NCBI RefSeq assembly: GCF_000764655.1
Contig: NZ_JRGL01000087.1
Span: 1 to 64,000, forward strand
Reading direction: 5' to 3'
DNA from: Aeromonas aquatica
GTDB taxonomy: Bacteria > Pseudomonadota > Gammaproteobacteria > Enterobacterales > Aeromonadaceae
DNA: 64,000 bases
Shown here in pieces: positions 28,124-37,707 of the stretch (positions within the stretch are counted from its first letter, which is position 1; each line of letters begins with the position of its first letter). The notes under the pieces were generated by a model. The model made no database searches. It had not been told where the DNA came from and saw only the letters and a program-made list of their open reading frames with translations. A program made the translations under genes and the position numbers.

Positions 28124-28662
28124 CACATCGACTCCTGTTGGGTGAGCGTGGCGGCGCCTGATGCGGGCTGGCTCAGCATGCTCTGTTTGCGTTTGCAGTC
28201 GGGGCAGTGGTGCAACCGCTGTGGGTGGGCCAGCGGCTGGGCCGCCAGCGCCAGGGTATCTTCCACCAGCACCACCAGCCGGGCCGGGGCAAAGTAGGTG
28301 CCGCACAGGGTGCAGGGGGCCAGCGGGAAGCGGGCCTCCTCATAGAGATCGGCCTTGTTGGTCACCGCCAGCTCGAAGTTGGGGGAGAGGGCGATGGCGC
28401 GGGTCGGGCACACCTCCTCACAGCGGCCGCAGAAGATGCAGCGGGCGATGGAGAGTTCCCAGCGCCGCTCGCCGGTCTCCAGATCGGTCTCCATGATCAG
28501 CGCATTGGCCGGGCAGGCCTTGGTGCAGGCGGCGCAGGCGATGCACTTGTCGGCCTGGTATTCGGGCTTGCCGCGAAAATCCCGGTTCACCTCATAGGGG
28601 GCGAAGGGGTACTTGGCGGTCGGCGTGCCGGCCCGGAGTATGGTCTTGAACAGCTTGATCAT
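28123..28662 (-). CDS. hycF: Formate hydrogenlyase subunit F (NuoI-like ferredoxin)
   Basis: Protein of 179 residues with two 4Fe-4S ferredoxin motifs, [12 protein letters not shown] and [12 protein letters not shown], like NuoI of complex I. A C-terminal extension has two further CxxC pairs (CTLCGTYF and CPDCKRK) that may bind a metal. It is placed between hycE and hycG and passes electrons between HycB and HycG. Confidence 0.93.
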   Translation of the reverse strand: MIKLFKTILRAGTPTAKYPFAPYEVNRDFRGKPEYQADKCIACAACTKACPANALIMETDLETGERRWELSIARCIFCGRCEEVCPTRAIALSPNFELAVTNKADLYEEARFPLAPCTLCGTYFAPARLVVLVEDTLALAAQPLAHPQRLHHCPDCKRKQSMLSQPASGAATLTQQESM

Positions 28663-28671
28663 GATGACCCC

Positions 28672-30390
28672 TTACTTGAGCGGAGAGTTTTTGCGATCGA
28701 TACCGTAGCGCTCGATCTCCTTGTAGGAGACCACGGTGGACTTGCCCTTCTTGGGATCGACCAGGGTGACCCGATCGGTGCAGGAGTAGCAGGGATCCAG
28801 GCTGCCGATGATGAGGGGCGCATCCGCCACCGTGTTGCCCCGCAGCATGTAGCGCAGGGCGGGCCAGTTGGCGTAGGTGGCGGCGCGGCAGCGCCAGCGG
28901 AACAGCTTCTGGTTGTCCCCCGTCATGCTCCAGTGCACGTTCTCGCCGCGGGGCGCCTCGGTGAAGCCCAGCGCAAACTTGCCCGGCTGGTAGGTGAAGC
29001 CCTCGGTGAGCAGCGGCCCTTCCGGCAGGTGCTGCAGGCCGAATTCGATCATGTCGAGGGAGTCGTAGAGCTCGTGGATCCGCACCAGCACCCGGGACTG
29101 CACGTCGCAGCCCGCCAGGGTCTGGATCTCCATGGGGAGTTCGCGGTAGGCGGCGAAGTCGTGCACCCGGCGCACGTCGCGCTTGAAGCCGCTGGCCCGC
29201 ACCATGGGGCCGACGCAGCTAAAGTCGCGGGCCACTTGCGGATCGAGCCGACCTATGCCCACCAGGCGGGAGCTGATGTTGGCGGTGTCGAGCAGCATGG
29301 CCACCAGGGGCTTGAGCTCGTCGCGCAGTTCGCGCACCAGCTGGGTGCCCTTGATGCGGTCCTCCTTGAAGATGTCGCGGCGCACCCCGCCGATGAGGTT
29401 AAGGCCATAGGTCTTGCGCGCCCCGGTCAGCAGCTCGGCCAGGGTCATGGATTTCTCCCGCACCCGGAAGAACTGCATGAAGCCGGTGTCGAAGCCGGTG
29501 AAGTGGCTCGACAGGCCGATGTTGAGGATGTGGCTGTGCAGCCGCTCCACCTCCAGCAGCACGGCGCGGATCATCTTGGCCCGCTCCGGCACCTGGATGC
29601 CCATGGCGTTCTCCACCGAGGTGGTGTAGGCGACGCTGTGGGTGAAGCCGCAGATGCCGCATACCCGATCGGTGAGGAAGGCCACCTCGTTGTAGCCCAT
29701 GCGGGTCTCGGCCAGCTTCTCCATGCCACGGTGGACATAGAACAGCCGGTAGTCGGCGTCGATGATGTCCTCGCCGTCCACGAACAGCCGGAAGTGACCC
29801 GGCTCGTCCGAGGTGATGTGCAGCGGGCCCACCGGCACTATGCGGTTGGCCTCGTTGCCCAGCTCGTTTACGAAGGGGTAGGTCTCGGTGTCCGTGGTGG
29901 GCATGGGGCGCTGGCGGTAATCCATGGCGTCTTTGCGCAGCGGATGGATGTCTTCGGGCCAGTCATCGGGTAGCACCAGCCGGCGCTCGTCCGGCAGGCC
30001 TACCGCCCGCAGGCCGTACATGTCGCGGATCTCCCGCTCCCCCCACACCGCCGCCGGGATGGTGGGGGTGATGGAGGGGTACTCCTGCTCTATGGCGTTG
30101 ACCAGCACCTTGACGGTGATCCAGCTCTTGGTCTCCCCCTCCATGGAGAAGACGTGGTAGACGGCGAAGTGGCCGTTCAGGCTGCGCTCGTCGTTGGCGA
30201 AGGAGACCGACAGCCAGCCCCCCAGCTTGTGGAACAGCAGGCTGGTGAGGGCCACCAGATCGGTGGGCTTGACGGTCAGGGTGGCCTGATCGACGGTCTG
30301 CCACTGCTCGTCGATGATGGCGTGGGGCAGTTGCTGTCGCAGCTGCTGGATGTAGTCGCAACCGATGCGATCCATGATGGCGATGGTCAT
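28672..30390 (-). CDS. hycE: Hydrogenase 3 large subunit (NiFe catalytic)
   Basis: Protein of 572 residues joining a 30-kDa NuoC-like N-terminal domain (WGEREIRDMYGL) to a 49-kDa NuoD-like NiFe domain. Nickel cysteines are in RVCGICGFTHS and DPCYSCTDR (residues 532-540). The 32 residues after Arg540 (VTLVDPKKG... to ...NSPLK) are the tail removed by HycI, nearly the same as the E. coli tail end. Unlike HybC the ligand block ends in Arg, as is usual for the formate hydrogenlyase group. It makes H2 in the cytoplasm from formate electrons. Confidence 0.96.
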   Translation of the reverse strand: MTIAIMDRIGCDYIQQLRQQLPHAIIDEQWQTVDQATLTVKPTDLVALTSLLFHKLGGWLSVSFANDERSLNGHFAVYHVFSMEGETKSWITVKVLVNAIEQEYPSITPTIPAAVWGEREIRDMYGLRAVGLPDERRLVLPDDWPEDIHPLRKDAMDYRQRPMPTTDTETYPFVNELGNEANRIVPVGPLHITSDEPGHFRLFVDGEDIIDADYRLFYVHRGMEKLAETRMGYNEVAFLTDRVCGICGFTHSVAYTTSVENAMGIQVPERAKMIRAVLLEVERLHSHILNIGLSSHFTGFDTGFMQFFRVREKSMTLAELLTGARKTYGLNLIGGVRRDIFKEDRIKGTQLVRELRDELKPLVAMLLDTANISSRLVGIGRLDPQVARDFSCVGPMVRASGFKRDVRRVHDFAAYRELPMEIQTLAGCDVQSRVLVRIHELYDSLDMIEFGLQHLPEGPLLTEGFTYQPGKFALGFTEAPRGENVHWSMTGDNQKLFRWRCRAATYANWPALRYMLRGNTVADAPLIIGSLDPCYSCTDRVTLVDPKKGKSTVVSYKEIERYGIDRKNSPLK

Positions 30391-30466
30391 GCAGTTCTCA
30401 CTTTATGTTCGGGAATGAGCAATCGGAAAAGGTGAAATCGGAAAAAGCGGCTGTGGCGGGCATGGC

Positions 30467-31423
30467 TCAGATCCCGACCAGATAGGCGAGCAGGGCCAGC
30501 AGGGCCAGCCCCAGGCCATAGCGCGTCAGCTTGTGGGTGCGCACGAACTGGGTGCGGGCCATGGCGTTTTCGATGAGACCCGCCAGTGCGAAGGCCACCA
30601 GCAGCTTGCAGGCGAGGATCAGCGCCGCCACCGCCAGCGCGGGCAGGCTCCAGTCCGCCGCCTTGCCGAAGGGGAGGAAAATCACCAAAAAGAGCTGCAC
30701 CACCACCAACTGCTTGAGGCCAAGGCCGAGCTTGAGCAGGGCCAGGCCCGCGCCGGAATACTCGGTGAGCGGCCCCTCTTGTAGCTCCTGCTCGGCTTCC
30801 GCACAGTCAAAGGGCAGCTTGCCCATCTCGACGAAGACCGCGAAGGCACAGGCGGCGCCCGCCAGCAGGGTGGCGACCGGGGCGGCCAGCGGCTGGGTGG
30901 CCACGTAGGTGCTGATGTTGCCCAGATCCGAGCTGCCCACCATCATCGCCATGATGAAGCAGGCCAGCACCAGGATGGGCTCGACCAGGATCCCCAGGGT
31001 CAGCTCGCGGCGGGCACCTATGCCGGCAAACATGCTGCCGCTGTCGAGCCCCGCCAGAGAGAAGAAGAAGCGGAAGATGGCGAACAGGTAGATGTCGGTG
31101 ATGAGATCCCCGGCGATGGGGAAGGGGGATTCATGGGTCAGGGTCGGCAGCGCCATGGCTACCAGCAGCAAGGCGGCGATGAGCACCGCCGGCATCAGGT
31201 TGAAGATGATGCCGGCAGGCTCGGGGGTGACCTCCTGGCGGCGCAGCAGTTTCCCGATATCGCGGTAATCCTGCAGCAGGCCGGGCCCCTGGCGCGAGTG
31301 CATCTTGGCACGTAGCACCCGGTTGAAGCCGGTGGCGAGCGGAGCCAGCGCCAGCATGGCGATGGCCTGGGTGAGGGCCAGGGCAAGCATGCCCCAGCTT
31401 GGCATTTCGAGAGCGGGCATCAT
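30467..31423 (-). CDS. hycD: Formate hydrogenlyase membrane subunit D (NuoH-like)
   Basis: Protein of 318 residues with about eight helices, homologous to NuoH. FNRVLRAKMHSRQGPGLLQDYRDIGKLL is the family's cytoplasmic loop, and EAEQELQEGPLTEYSGAGLAL the conserved acidic loop. It anchors the soluble arm and joins HycC. It begins in an ATGA overlap with hycC. The 75 bases between its end and hycE hold nothing recognisable. Confidence 0.94.
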   Translation of the reverse strand: MMPALEMPSWGMLALALTQAIAMLALAPLATGFNRVLRAKMHSRQGPGLLQDYRDIGKLLRRQEVTPEPAGIIFNLMPAVLIAALLLVAMALPTLTHESPFPIAGDLITDIYLFAIFRFFFSLAGLDSGSMFAGIGARRELTLGILVEPILVLACFIMAMMVGSSDLGNISTYVATQPLAAPVATLLAGAACAFAVFVEMGKLPFDCAEAEQELQEGPLTEYSGAGLALLKLGLGLKQLVVVQLFLVIFLPFGKAADWSLPALAVAALILACKLLVAFALAGLIENAMARTQFVRTHKLTRYGLGLALLALLAYLVGI

Positions 31424-33309
31424 TGAACTCCAACAGCCATCAGGATAAAGAGCACCAGCACCAGGCCATGGAGCAGCCAGCCGGCGGGGGACGGCGCCGC
31501 GCTCACCCCTTGCAGCGAGCTGGCGAGATCGAGGCGCGGACGCTGCCGATAGAGGGGGGCGCAGATCTGGCGCAGGGTATGGGTGACACCGCCGGAGGTG
31601 AGGCTCATGCGCTCCTCATAGGCGTAACCACAGGCCCAGGGCGTACCGGCGTGACGACGACCCAGCTTGGGCCCTTTGAACAGCGCCAGGATCAGCAGCG
31701 GCACCAGCAGCAGGCCGAGCAGGGTGATGGCGATAACGGGCGGGGAGAGGATCGCCTGTGAGCTGTCGAGCGGCAGCAGGGTGGCGCCGGTCGCTACCTG
31801 GCTCGCCACCTGCTCGGCGATCAGCGCCTGGCCGTAGCCGTTGACCAGGGGGGCAATCCAGGGGGCGCCCAGCCCCAGCACCAGACAGACCGCCGCCAGC
31901 AGCAGGGTGCCCGCCACCATGGTGCTGGGCACTTCGCGGGCCTGACTCGCCTTCTCGCTGCGCGGGGCGCCGCAGAAGCAGATGCCATAGACCTTGACGA
32001 AGCACATCACCGCCATGGCGCCGGTCACCGCCAGCATCACCACCGCCAACGGGGCCACCACCGAGGTGCCGAGTTTGGTCATGGAAAGGAGCGCCTGATA
32101 GATAAACCACTCGCTGACAAAGCCGTTGAGCGGCGGCAGCGCCGAGATGGCCATGGCGCCGATGAGGAACGCCAGCGCGGTCCAGGGCATCAGCTTGGCG
32201 AGGCCGCCCATCTTGTCCATGTCACGGCTGTGCAGGCGGAACATCACCGAGCCGGTGCCCATGAACAGCAGGCTCTTGAAGATGGCGTGGTTGAGCAGGT
32301 GATAGAGGGCGCCGAGCAGCCCCAGCACCACCAGGGTCGGTTGCTGGTTGGCCAGGCCAATCATGCCGATCCCCATCCCCATCAGGATGATGCCGATGTT
32401 CTCCACCGTGTGGTAGGCGAGCAGCCGCTTGAGATCGTGCTCGGCGAGCGCAAACAGCACCCCGAGCACCGCCGAGCAGGCGCCGAAGATCAGCACCATG
32501 TAGCCCCACCAGAGCTGGCTGGCGCCGAGAAAATCGATGGCCACCCGCAAGATGCCGAAGAGGCCCAGCTTCACCATGACCCCGGACATCAGCGCCGAGA
32601 TATGGGAAGGGGCGACGGGCTCGGCCACCGGCAACCAGCCGTGCAGCGGCACGAAGCCGGCGCGCAGGCCGAAGCCGCAGAAGCTGAGCAGGAACACCAG
32701 CGAGGCCAGGGCGCCGCCGAGGTGATGCTCGCGCAGCACGCTGAATTCCAGACTGCCGCTGCCCTGGCAGAGCAGCCAGAAGGCGACCAGCACCAGCGCC
32801 ATGCCGATGTGGTTCATCACCAGATAGAGGCGGCTCTGCTTGGCGGCGTCCGGGTTGGTCTTGACCAGCCAGTAGCTGGTGAGCGTCACCAGCTCGTAGC
32901 TGAGCAGGAAGCCCAGCGCGTTGTCGCACAGCACCATGGCGACCATGGCGAACAGGAAGAGGTTCATCAGCACGCCTATGCTGATGTCCCCCTTGCCCTG
33001 GTACTCCTTGATGTAGGCAAAGGAGTAGAGCGCCACCGCCACACCGACCAGCGTGATCACCAAGAGCATCAGCACCGCCAGCATGTCGAGGTGCACCGAG
33101 CCCAGCAGCCAGAGGGCGCCGTCAATGGGGGTGCCCCGCGCCAGGGTCTGTCCGGCGACCATGACACCGCAGAGGGAGCCCAGCAGGGCGAAGCCGCTGT
33201 TGAGGCGGTTGGCGAGGGCGGCGCTGTTCAGCAGCCAGCCTGCGGCGGCGCCCAGCAGCGCGCCTGCCAGAAGGAGCAACAGGGTGCCCAGTAGAAGAGG
33301 GGGCAGCAT
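31420..33309 (-). CDS. hycC: Formate hydrogenlyase membrane subunit C (NuoL/M/N-like)
   Basis: Protein of 629 residues with about 14-16 helices, an antiporter-like proton channel subunit as in complex I. Typical elements are PSHISALMSGVMVKLGLFGILR and LKRLLAYHTVENIGII. The ATG at 33309 (MLPPLLLGTL) shares its first base with the hycB stop (TGATG). The longer frame upstream has no membrane features. It would pump or conduct protons if the complex conserves energy. Confidence 0.94.
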   Translation of the reverse strand: MLPPLLLGTLLLLLAGALLGAAAGWLLNSAALANRLNSGFALLGSLCGVMVAGQTLARGTPIDGALWLLGSVHLDMLAVLMLLVITLVGVAVALYSFAYIKEYQGKGDISIGVLMNLFLFAMVAMVLCDNALGFLLSYELVTLTSYWLVKTNPDAAKQSRLYLVMNHIGMALVLVAFWLLCQGSGSLEFSVLREHHLGGALASLVFLLSFCGFGLRAGFVPLHGWLPVAEPVAPSHISALMSGVMVKLGLFGILRVAIDFLGASQLWWGYMVLIFGACSAVLGVLFALAEHDLKRLLAYHTVENIGIILMGMGIGMIGLANQQPTLVVLGLLGALYHLLNHAIFKSLLFMGTGSVMFRLHSRDMDKMGGLAKLMPWTALAFLIGAMAISALPPLNGFVSEWFIYQALLSMTKLGTSVVAPLAVVMLAVTGAMAVMCFVKVYGICFCGAPRSEKASQAREVPSTMVAGTLLLAAVCLVLGLGAPWIAPLVNGYGQALIAEQVASQVATGATLLPLDSSQAILSPPVIAITLLGLLLVPLLILALFKGPKLGRRHAGTPWACGYAYEERMSLTSGGVTHTLRQICAPLYRQRPRLDLASSLQGVSAAPSPAGWLLHGLVLVLFILMAVGVQ

Positions 33310-33971
33310 CAGCGATCTCCCTTGGCTGTCAATGAGTGCGGTGAAGAGGGCGAGGCCGTGGCACTGAATGCGGGGGCCCCTTCCGGATGGGATTGGGCTG
33401 CCTGCAGGCGACGCTCGCGGGCGGTGTGGGCACAGACACTGTCGTTGACCAGGGTCAGTGCTTGGGAGGGGCAAGCCTCGATGCAGGCCGGGCCCTCTTC
33501 GCGAAACGCGCAGAGATCGCATTTGACCGCAATGCTGCGCACGCCGGGCTCCCAGCTCAGCAGATCTTCCCCGAAGCAGCGCAGGCCGGCGGAGGTGGAA
33601 GGGTTGCTGGAGCGCACCGAGCAGGGGATGTAGCTGTCATAGCTGGTGGCCATGGCCACCGGACGGCTGCCGCCGCTGCTGATGGCGCCGAACGGGCAGG
33701 CCACGGCGCACAGGTTGCAGCCGATGCAGAGGGATTCGTTCAGCTGCACGCTGTCCTCGGTCTGGCAGATGGCCTCGACCGGGCACACCTTGATGCAGGG
33801 GGCGTCGTCACAGTGACGGCACTGAACCGGCATGGTCGCCTGCTCGTGTCGCATGACGGTTAATCGGGGGGCCTGTTGCAAACCCTTGGCCTTGTGAACC
33901 GTGCTGCAGGCCGCCATACAGGTGCCACAACCGATACAAAGTTTGGGATCAGCGATAACGAAGCGGTTCAT
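33309..33971 (-). CDS. hycB: Formate hydrogenlyase subunit B (four-cluster ferredoxin)
   Basis: Protein of 220 residues with 4Fe-4S motifs CIGCGTCMAAC, CRHCDDAPCIKVCP, CIGCNLCAVACP and CDLCAFREEGPACIEACP. It takes electrons from FdhF into the hydrogenase. First gene of hycBCDEFGHI; there is no hycA between it and the promoter. The C-terminal 50 residues are variable and Ser/Ala-rich. Confidence 0.93.
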   Translation of the reverse strand: MNRFVIADPKLCIGCGTCMAACSTVHKAKGLQQAPRLTVMRHEQATMPVQCRHCDDAPCIKVCPVEAICQTEDSVQLNESLCIGCNLCAVACPFGAISSGGSRPVAMATSYDSYIPCSVRSSNPSTSAGLRCFGEDLLSWEPGVRSIAVKCDLCAFREEGPACIEACPSQALTLVNDSVCAHTARERRLQAAQSHPEGAPAFSATASPSSPHSLTAKGDR

Positions 33972-34016
33972 AGCCTACCTTGTCGTGTCGCGAACGGAGA
34001 AAGTAGGGGCAGGATG

Positions 34017-34031
34017 GCAAAATGCGGGCCA
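34017..34031 (-). promoter_or_regulatory. Sigma54 promoter of the hyc operon
   Basis: On the minus strand TGGCCCG-CATT-TTGC matches the -24/-12 consensus TGGCACG-N4-TTGC at all but one base. Start would be near 34005, giving about a 35-base leader before hycB. Confidence 0.85.
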
Positions 34032-34120
34032 GATTGTGTGTGGCGCCAGGAATGAGTTTAACTGACTGTTTTCATGTGTATTTTAATTTTGTCCAGGGGT
34101 GTGTCGCTGAGGCGGGCAAC

Positions 34121-34174
34121 TGTCGAACCGTGACGTTCGTCACTTGTGACGAAGGGCAGGACAGGGTTCGTCAC
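34121..34174. promoter_or_regulatory. Putative FhlA upstream activating site of hyc
   Basis: GTGACG (34130-34135) is followed by a perfect palindrome TTCGTCAC-TT-GTGACGAA (34136-34153) and another TTCGTCAC (34167-34174). This array lies about 100-140 bases upstream of the sigma54 promoter, the usual position for enhancer sites, with an AT-rich stretch (34068-34098) between them that could bind IHF. TGTCG-N-TGAC-like half sites are what FhlA is known to bind. Confidence 0.6.
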
Positions 34175-34218
34175 ACCAGGGGCGCCGGAGCATGAGGAGG
34201 GCAATCTCGGTTAACGGC

Positions 34219-34247
34219 AAAAAAAGAGGGAGGCCAAAGCCTCCCTC
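34219..34247 (-). terminator. Terminator of kup
   Basis: On the minus strand, GAGGGAGGC/GCCTCCCTC stem (9 bp, loop of 4) followed by seven T. It lies 37 bases after the kup stop and isolates kup from the hyc enhancer. Confidence 0.85.
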
Positions 34248-34283
34248 CGTCTTGCTGGCGTTCTTTATGCCATCAGAATGCCA

Positions 34284-36152
34284 TCAAATATCCACCTGCG
34301 AGCCCAGCTCGATCACCCGGTTGGGCGGGATCTCGAACTGATCCGGCGCCCGCAGGGCATTGCGTTGCAGCAGCATAAACAGCTGGCCGCGCAGATAGAG
34401 GTACCAGGGGCGCTCCTTCATGATCAGCGACTCGTGGGCCATGAAGAAGGAGGTCTCCATCATGCGACAGCTCAGGCCCTCCGCATTGCAGCGATGGAAG
34501 ATCTCCTCCATGTTCGGGGTCTCGCGCCAGCCATGGCTGGCCACCACCCGCCAGAAGGTGGGGGAGAGCTGCTCGATGCAGACCCGGCGCACGTTGTGGA
34601 CGTAGGGCACGTCCTCCACCCGCAGGGTGAGCAGGATGATCCGCTCGTGCAGCACCTTGTTGTGCTTGAGGTTGTGGAGCAGCGCATGGGGTATCACATT
34701 GACCACCCGCGACATATAGACGGCGGTGCCCGCCACCCGGGTCGGCGGGGATTTTTCCAGCGAGGCGATCATCGGCTCCAGCGAGTTGCCGTGCTCGTTC
34801 AGGCGGCGAATGAGTTGAAAGCGCTCGCTCTTCCAGCTGGTCATCAGGGTGAACATGACCGCGCCCAGGGTGAGGGGCAGCCAGCCGCCGGAGAAGATCT
34901 TGGCGAGGTTGGCGACAAAGAGCGGCACATCGATGGCCAGCAGCAGGGCGAACAGGGCGGCCACCAGATAGGTGGGCCAGCGCCAGCTGTTCTTGGCTAC
35001 CGAACAGAAGAGGATGGAGGTGAGCACCATGGTGCCGGTCACGGCGATGCCATAGGCGGCCGCCAGATTGCTGGAGTGCTCGAAGCTCATGATGACGATC
35101 ACCACAGAGACATAGAGCATCCAGTTGATGACCGGGATATAGATCTGGCCCGACTCCTGCTCGGAGGTGTGGACGATGCGGATGGGTGAGAGATAACCGA
35201 GCCGCACCGCCTGCCGGGTCAGGGAGAAGACCCCGGAGATCACCGCCTGGGAGGCGATCACCGTCGCCATGGTCGCCAGCAACAGCAGGGGCAGCAGCGC
35301 CCAGGTGGGGGCGAGCAGGAAGAAGGGGTTGGCGATGGCCTCGGGGTTGCCCAGCAGCAGCGCCCCCTGGCCGAAGTAGTTGAGCACCAGCGACGGCAGC
35401 ACCACCATAAACCAGGCGCGCCGGATCGGGCTCTTGCCGAAGTGGCCCATGTCCGCGTACAGCGCCTCCACCCCTGTGATGGCCAGCACCACGGCGCCGA
35501 GGGCAAAGAAGGAGGTGAGCCGGTATTCCATAAAGAAGCGCAGGGCCCAGACGGGGTTGAGCGCCCCCAGCACCTCGGGATTCTGGAGGATGCCGCGCAG
35601 GCCCAGCACCGCCAGGGTCAGAAACCAGGTCAGCATGATGGGGGCGAACAGCTTGCCCACGGTGGCGGTGCCATGTTTCTGAATGGCAAACAGCAGGGTC
35701 AGCACCAGCACCGAGAGCGGCACTATGTAGGGATCCAGCGAGGGGGCCACTATCTTCAACCCCTCGATGGCCGACATCACCGACATGGCGGGGGTGATCA
35801 CCACCTCGCCGTAGAAGAAGCTGCCACCAATCAGCCCCAGAATGATCAATACAGGGGCCAGCCTCTCGGGGCTGTTGCGGGTCGCCAGCGACATCAGGGT
35901 CAGGATGCCCCCCTCACCGGCATTGTCGGCCCGCATCACGAAGGAGAGGTACTTGACCGAGACCACCAGGATCAGCAGCCAGAAGATGAGCGAGAGAAAG
36001 CCCAGGATGGAGGCGGGTTCGGCCCCGAACCCGAATTGACCGGACAGGCACTCGCGAAGGGTATAGAGCGGACTGGTGCCGATATCGCCATAGACCACGC
36101 CGATCGCCGCCAGGGTGACGCCGGACAGGGCGGGTTTGTTAGTACAGTTCAT
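34284..36152 (-). CDS. kup: Low-affinity potassium transporter Kup
   Basis: Protein of 622 residues, the same length as E. coli Kup (TrkD). Twelve helices in the first 430 residues, with family blocks [34 protein letters not shown] and [20 protein letters not shown], then a cytoplasmic C-terminal domain. It is a proton-potassium symporter used mainly at low pH, which is also when formate hydrogenlyase is active. It stands between the hyc and fdhF units with its own terminator. Confidence 0.94.
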   Translation of the reverse strand: MNCTNKPALSGVTLAAIGVVYGDIGTSPLYTLRECLSGQFGFGAEPASILGFLSLIFWLLILVVSVKYLSFVMRADNAGEGGILTLMSLATRNSPERLAPVLIILGLIGGSFFYGEVVITPAMSVMSAIEGLKIVAPSLDPYIVPLSVLVLTLLFAIQKHGTATVGKLFAPIMLTWFLTLAVLGLRGILQNPEVLGALNPVWALRFFMEYRLTSFFALGAVVLAITGVEALYADMGHFGKSPIRRAWFMVVLPSLVLNYFGQGALLLGNPEAIANPFFLLAPTWALLPLLLLATMATVIASQAVISGVFSLTRQAVRLGYLSPIRIVHTSEQESGQIYIPVINWMLYVSVVIVIMSFEHSSNLAAAYGIAVTGTMVLTSILFCSVAKNSWRWPTYLVAALFALLLAIDVPLFVANLAKIFSGGWLPLTLGAVMFTLMTSWKSERFQLIRRLNEHGNSLEPMIASLEKSPPTRVAGTAVYMSRVVNVIPHALLHNLKHNKVLHERIILLTLRVEDVPYVHNVRRVCIEQLSPTFWRVVASHGWRETPNMEEIFHRCNAEGLSCRMMETSFFMAHESLIMKERPWYLYLRGQLFMLLQRNALRAPDQFEIPPNRVIELGSQVDI

Positions 36153-36761
36153 GAGTTATCTTGTCAGATTGCCGGTGGCGCAGTCGCCAACACAGGGGTC
36201 CCGAGCGATCGGAAAACCGGGATCGTTATTCGGGAGGGTATTCAAGGATTGCAATGGGAAAGGGCGTTAGCTGGATAGAAATAGGCTCATCATGGGACAC
36301 AGTCTGTTCATCTGCGATTCAGCTCATGATGACACAGAGTCTGTGGGAATCGATGCTGGTATAAATAATCAAAGGGCCATGTTGAGTGAAATTATTAATT
36401 GTTCATTGATTGAAAAGCAGCGCCGGTCGGTGAGCAAGTGCTTGTTTTAGCTGGAGTTCCATTTTACCCAGCGTTTCCTGTCAATCTGGCTGAAAAATAA
36501 ACGATAAAATGCTGGCCAATAAATTACCTGTCTGTATTGCTAAGATGTCGAAATTGGGAGGCGATAGAGTCTTTATTTTGCGAAATAGGGATTGCAGGAA
36601 AATGAATTGATGATCTCGAAGATAGATACCATAAAATGAAGAGAACTAAGTAAGTGCATCTATTATAATGATATTATGTTTTTTAATTAAACATTACAAT
36701 ACGATCCTTCGGATGAAGGATCGTGCAAGAAAATAAAAGGTGGGTTCTGCAGCGTTGTGTA
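36153..36761. other. Non-coding spacer upstream of kup
   Basis: The first 250 bases should carry the kup promoter; I cannot pick one with confidence. From about 36360 the DNA becomes AT-rich like the two genes that follow. A perfect 10-bp stem ACGATCCTTC/GAAGGATCGT (36701-36710 with 36715-36724) sits just after the end of the next minus-strand gene and is probably its terminator, without a clean U run. No gene is seen. Confidence 0.5.
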
Positions 36762-37448
36762 TTATATGTTCTTTAATTCATGCTTAAATGCACATAAGAA
36801 ATTTTCCATCTGTAGAGCATTCAGTTTTTGAATTGACGGTGGAAATTCATCTGTTCGTAAGGTATCTTTTAGTGATGAATCTTTGGAAATGAACCCCTGC
36901 CTTTCTAAATTCCTCACACCATCTTTCGTACCAGCATGCAAAAAAACAACAGTTGGTTGATAACCTCGAAACGATGATATACGGACAGCTGTATCATAAA
37001 TAGATAGCTCACCGAAACCAGTTACTTTGGTTGATTTTATTATTTTAAATATATCATCGAATGATACCGCTGACTCAAGGTGTGAGGTTCTCAAAAGTAA
37101 TTTACTTGCCATGGTTGTTAATATGGAGTTGTTTACCCCTCTCAAGTTATTTTGAGCATCTTCAAACTCTTCTTGATGTGTATGCTTAAGTTCATATTGC
37201 TGTCCTCTATATTCAATTTTGAATCTTGCAGTGCAAGCACCAATTATTGTGTCTTGTAGATTTTCTTGATCGCGATAATAGTCTAAGTAGATTTTTAAAA
37301 AATCTGCTCTACTATTGAATTCAAAGTTAATATTTATATTTTCACCTTTCGCATCTAGTTTTTTATAAAAGCTATATGATTGGGTAAAATACTTATCTAC
37401 AATTGTCTCTAATTTTTTAGTCGCTGTCATATATAAAATCCTATACAT
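36762..37448 (-). CDS. Unknown protein with helix-hairpin-helix-like segment, AT-rich insert
   Basis: Protein of 228 residues that I do not recognise as a whole. The segment STKVTGFGELSIYDTAVRIS followed by PTVVFLHAGTKDG resembles helix-hairpin-helix proteins of the DNA glycosylase kind, where a G-x-G hairpin precedes a YDTA helix, but there is no clear catalytic Lys/Asp pair. No signal peptide or membrane helix. Codons are AT-rich, unlike the surrounding 60% GC genes. The start is either 37448 or the Met seven codons in (MTATKKLE). It may belong with the HEPN-like gene upstream on the same strand. Confidence 0.6.
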   Translation of the reverse strand: MYRILYMTATKKLETIVDKYFTQSYSFYKKLDAKGENININFEFNSRADFLKIYLDYYRDQENLQDTIIGACTARFKIEYRGQQYELKHTHQEEFEDAQNNLRGVNNSILTTMASKLLLRTSHLESAVSFDDIFKIIKSTKVTGFGELSIYDTAVRISSFRGYQPTVVFLHAGTKDGVRNLERQGFISKDSSLKDTLRTDEFPPSIQKLNALQMENFLCAFKHELKNI

Positions 37449-37707
37449 GATGACGTTATGTCAGTATTAATTTAATAACAATGCACTAATTAAAGGAATG
37501 CGTTTGTGATACGAATCATATTAGCTCGACGTTCAACTATTATATTCTTAATCTAGAGAAGATAAAATTCTTATATTCTCAAGAGCTACTAACATTTTTT
37601 GAGATGAAGAAATAATATAATTAGTGCTGCTAATTACTCGATCAGTTAAGGCTGTTTGAGCACTGTGCTGTACTCAGCATATGTTAACATAATAATGTAC
37701 TTGCTTT

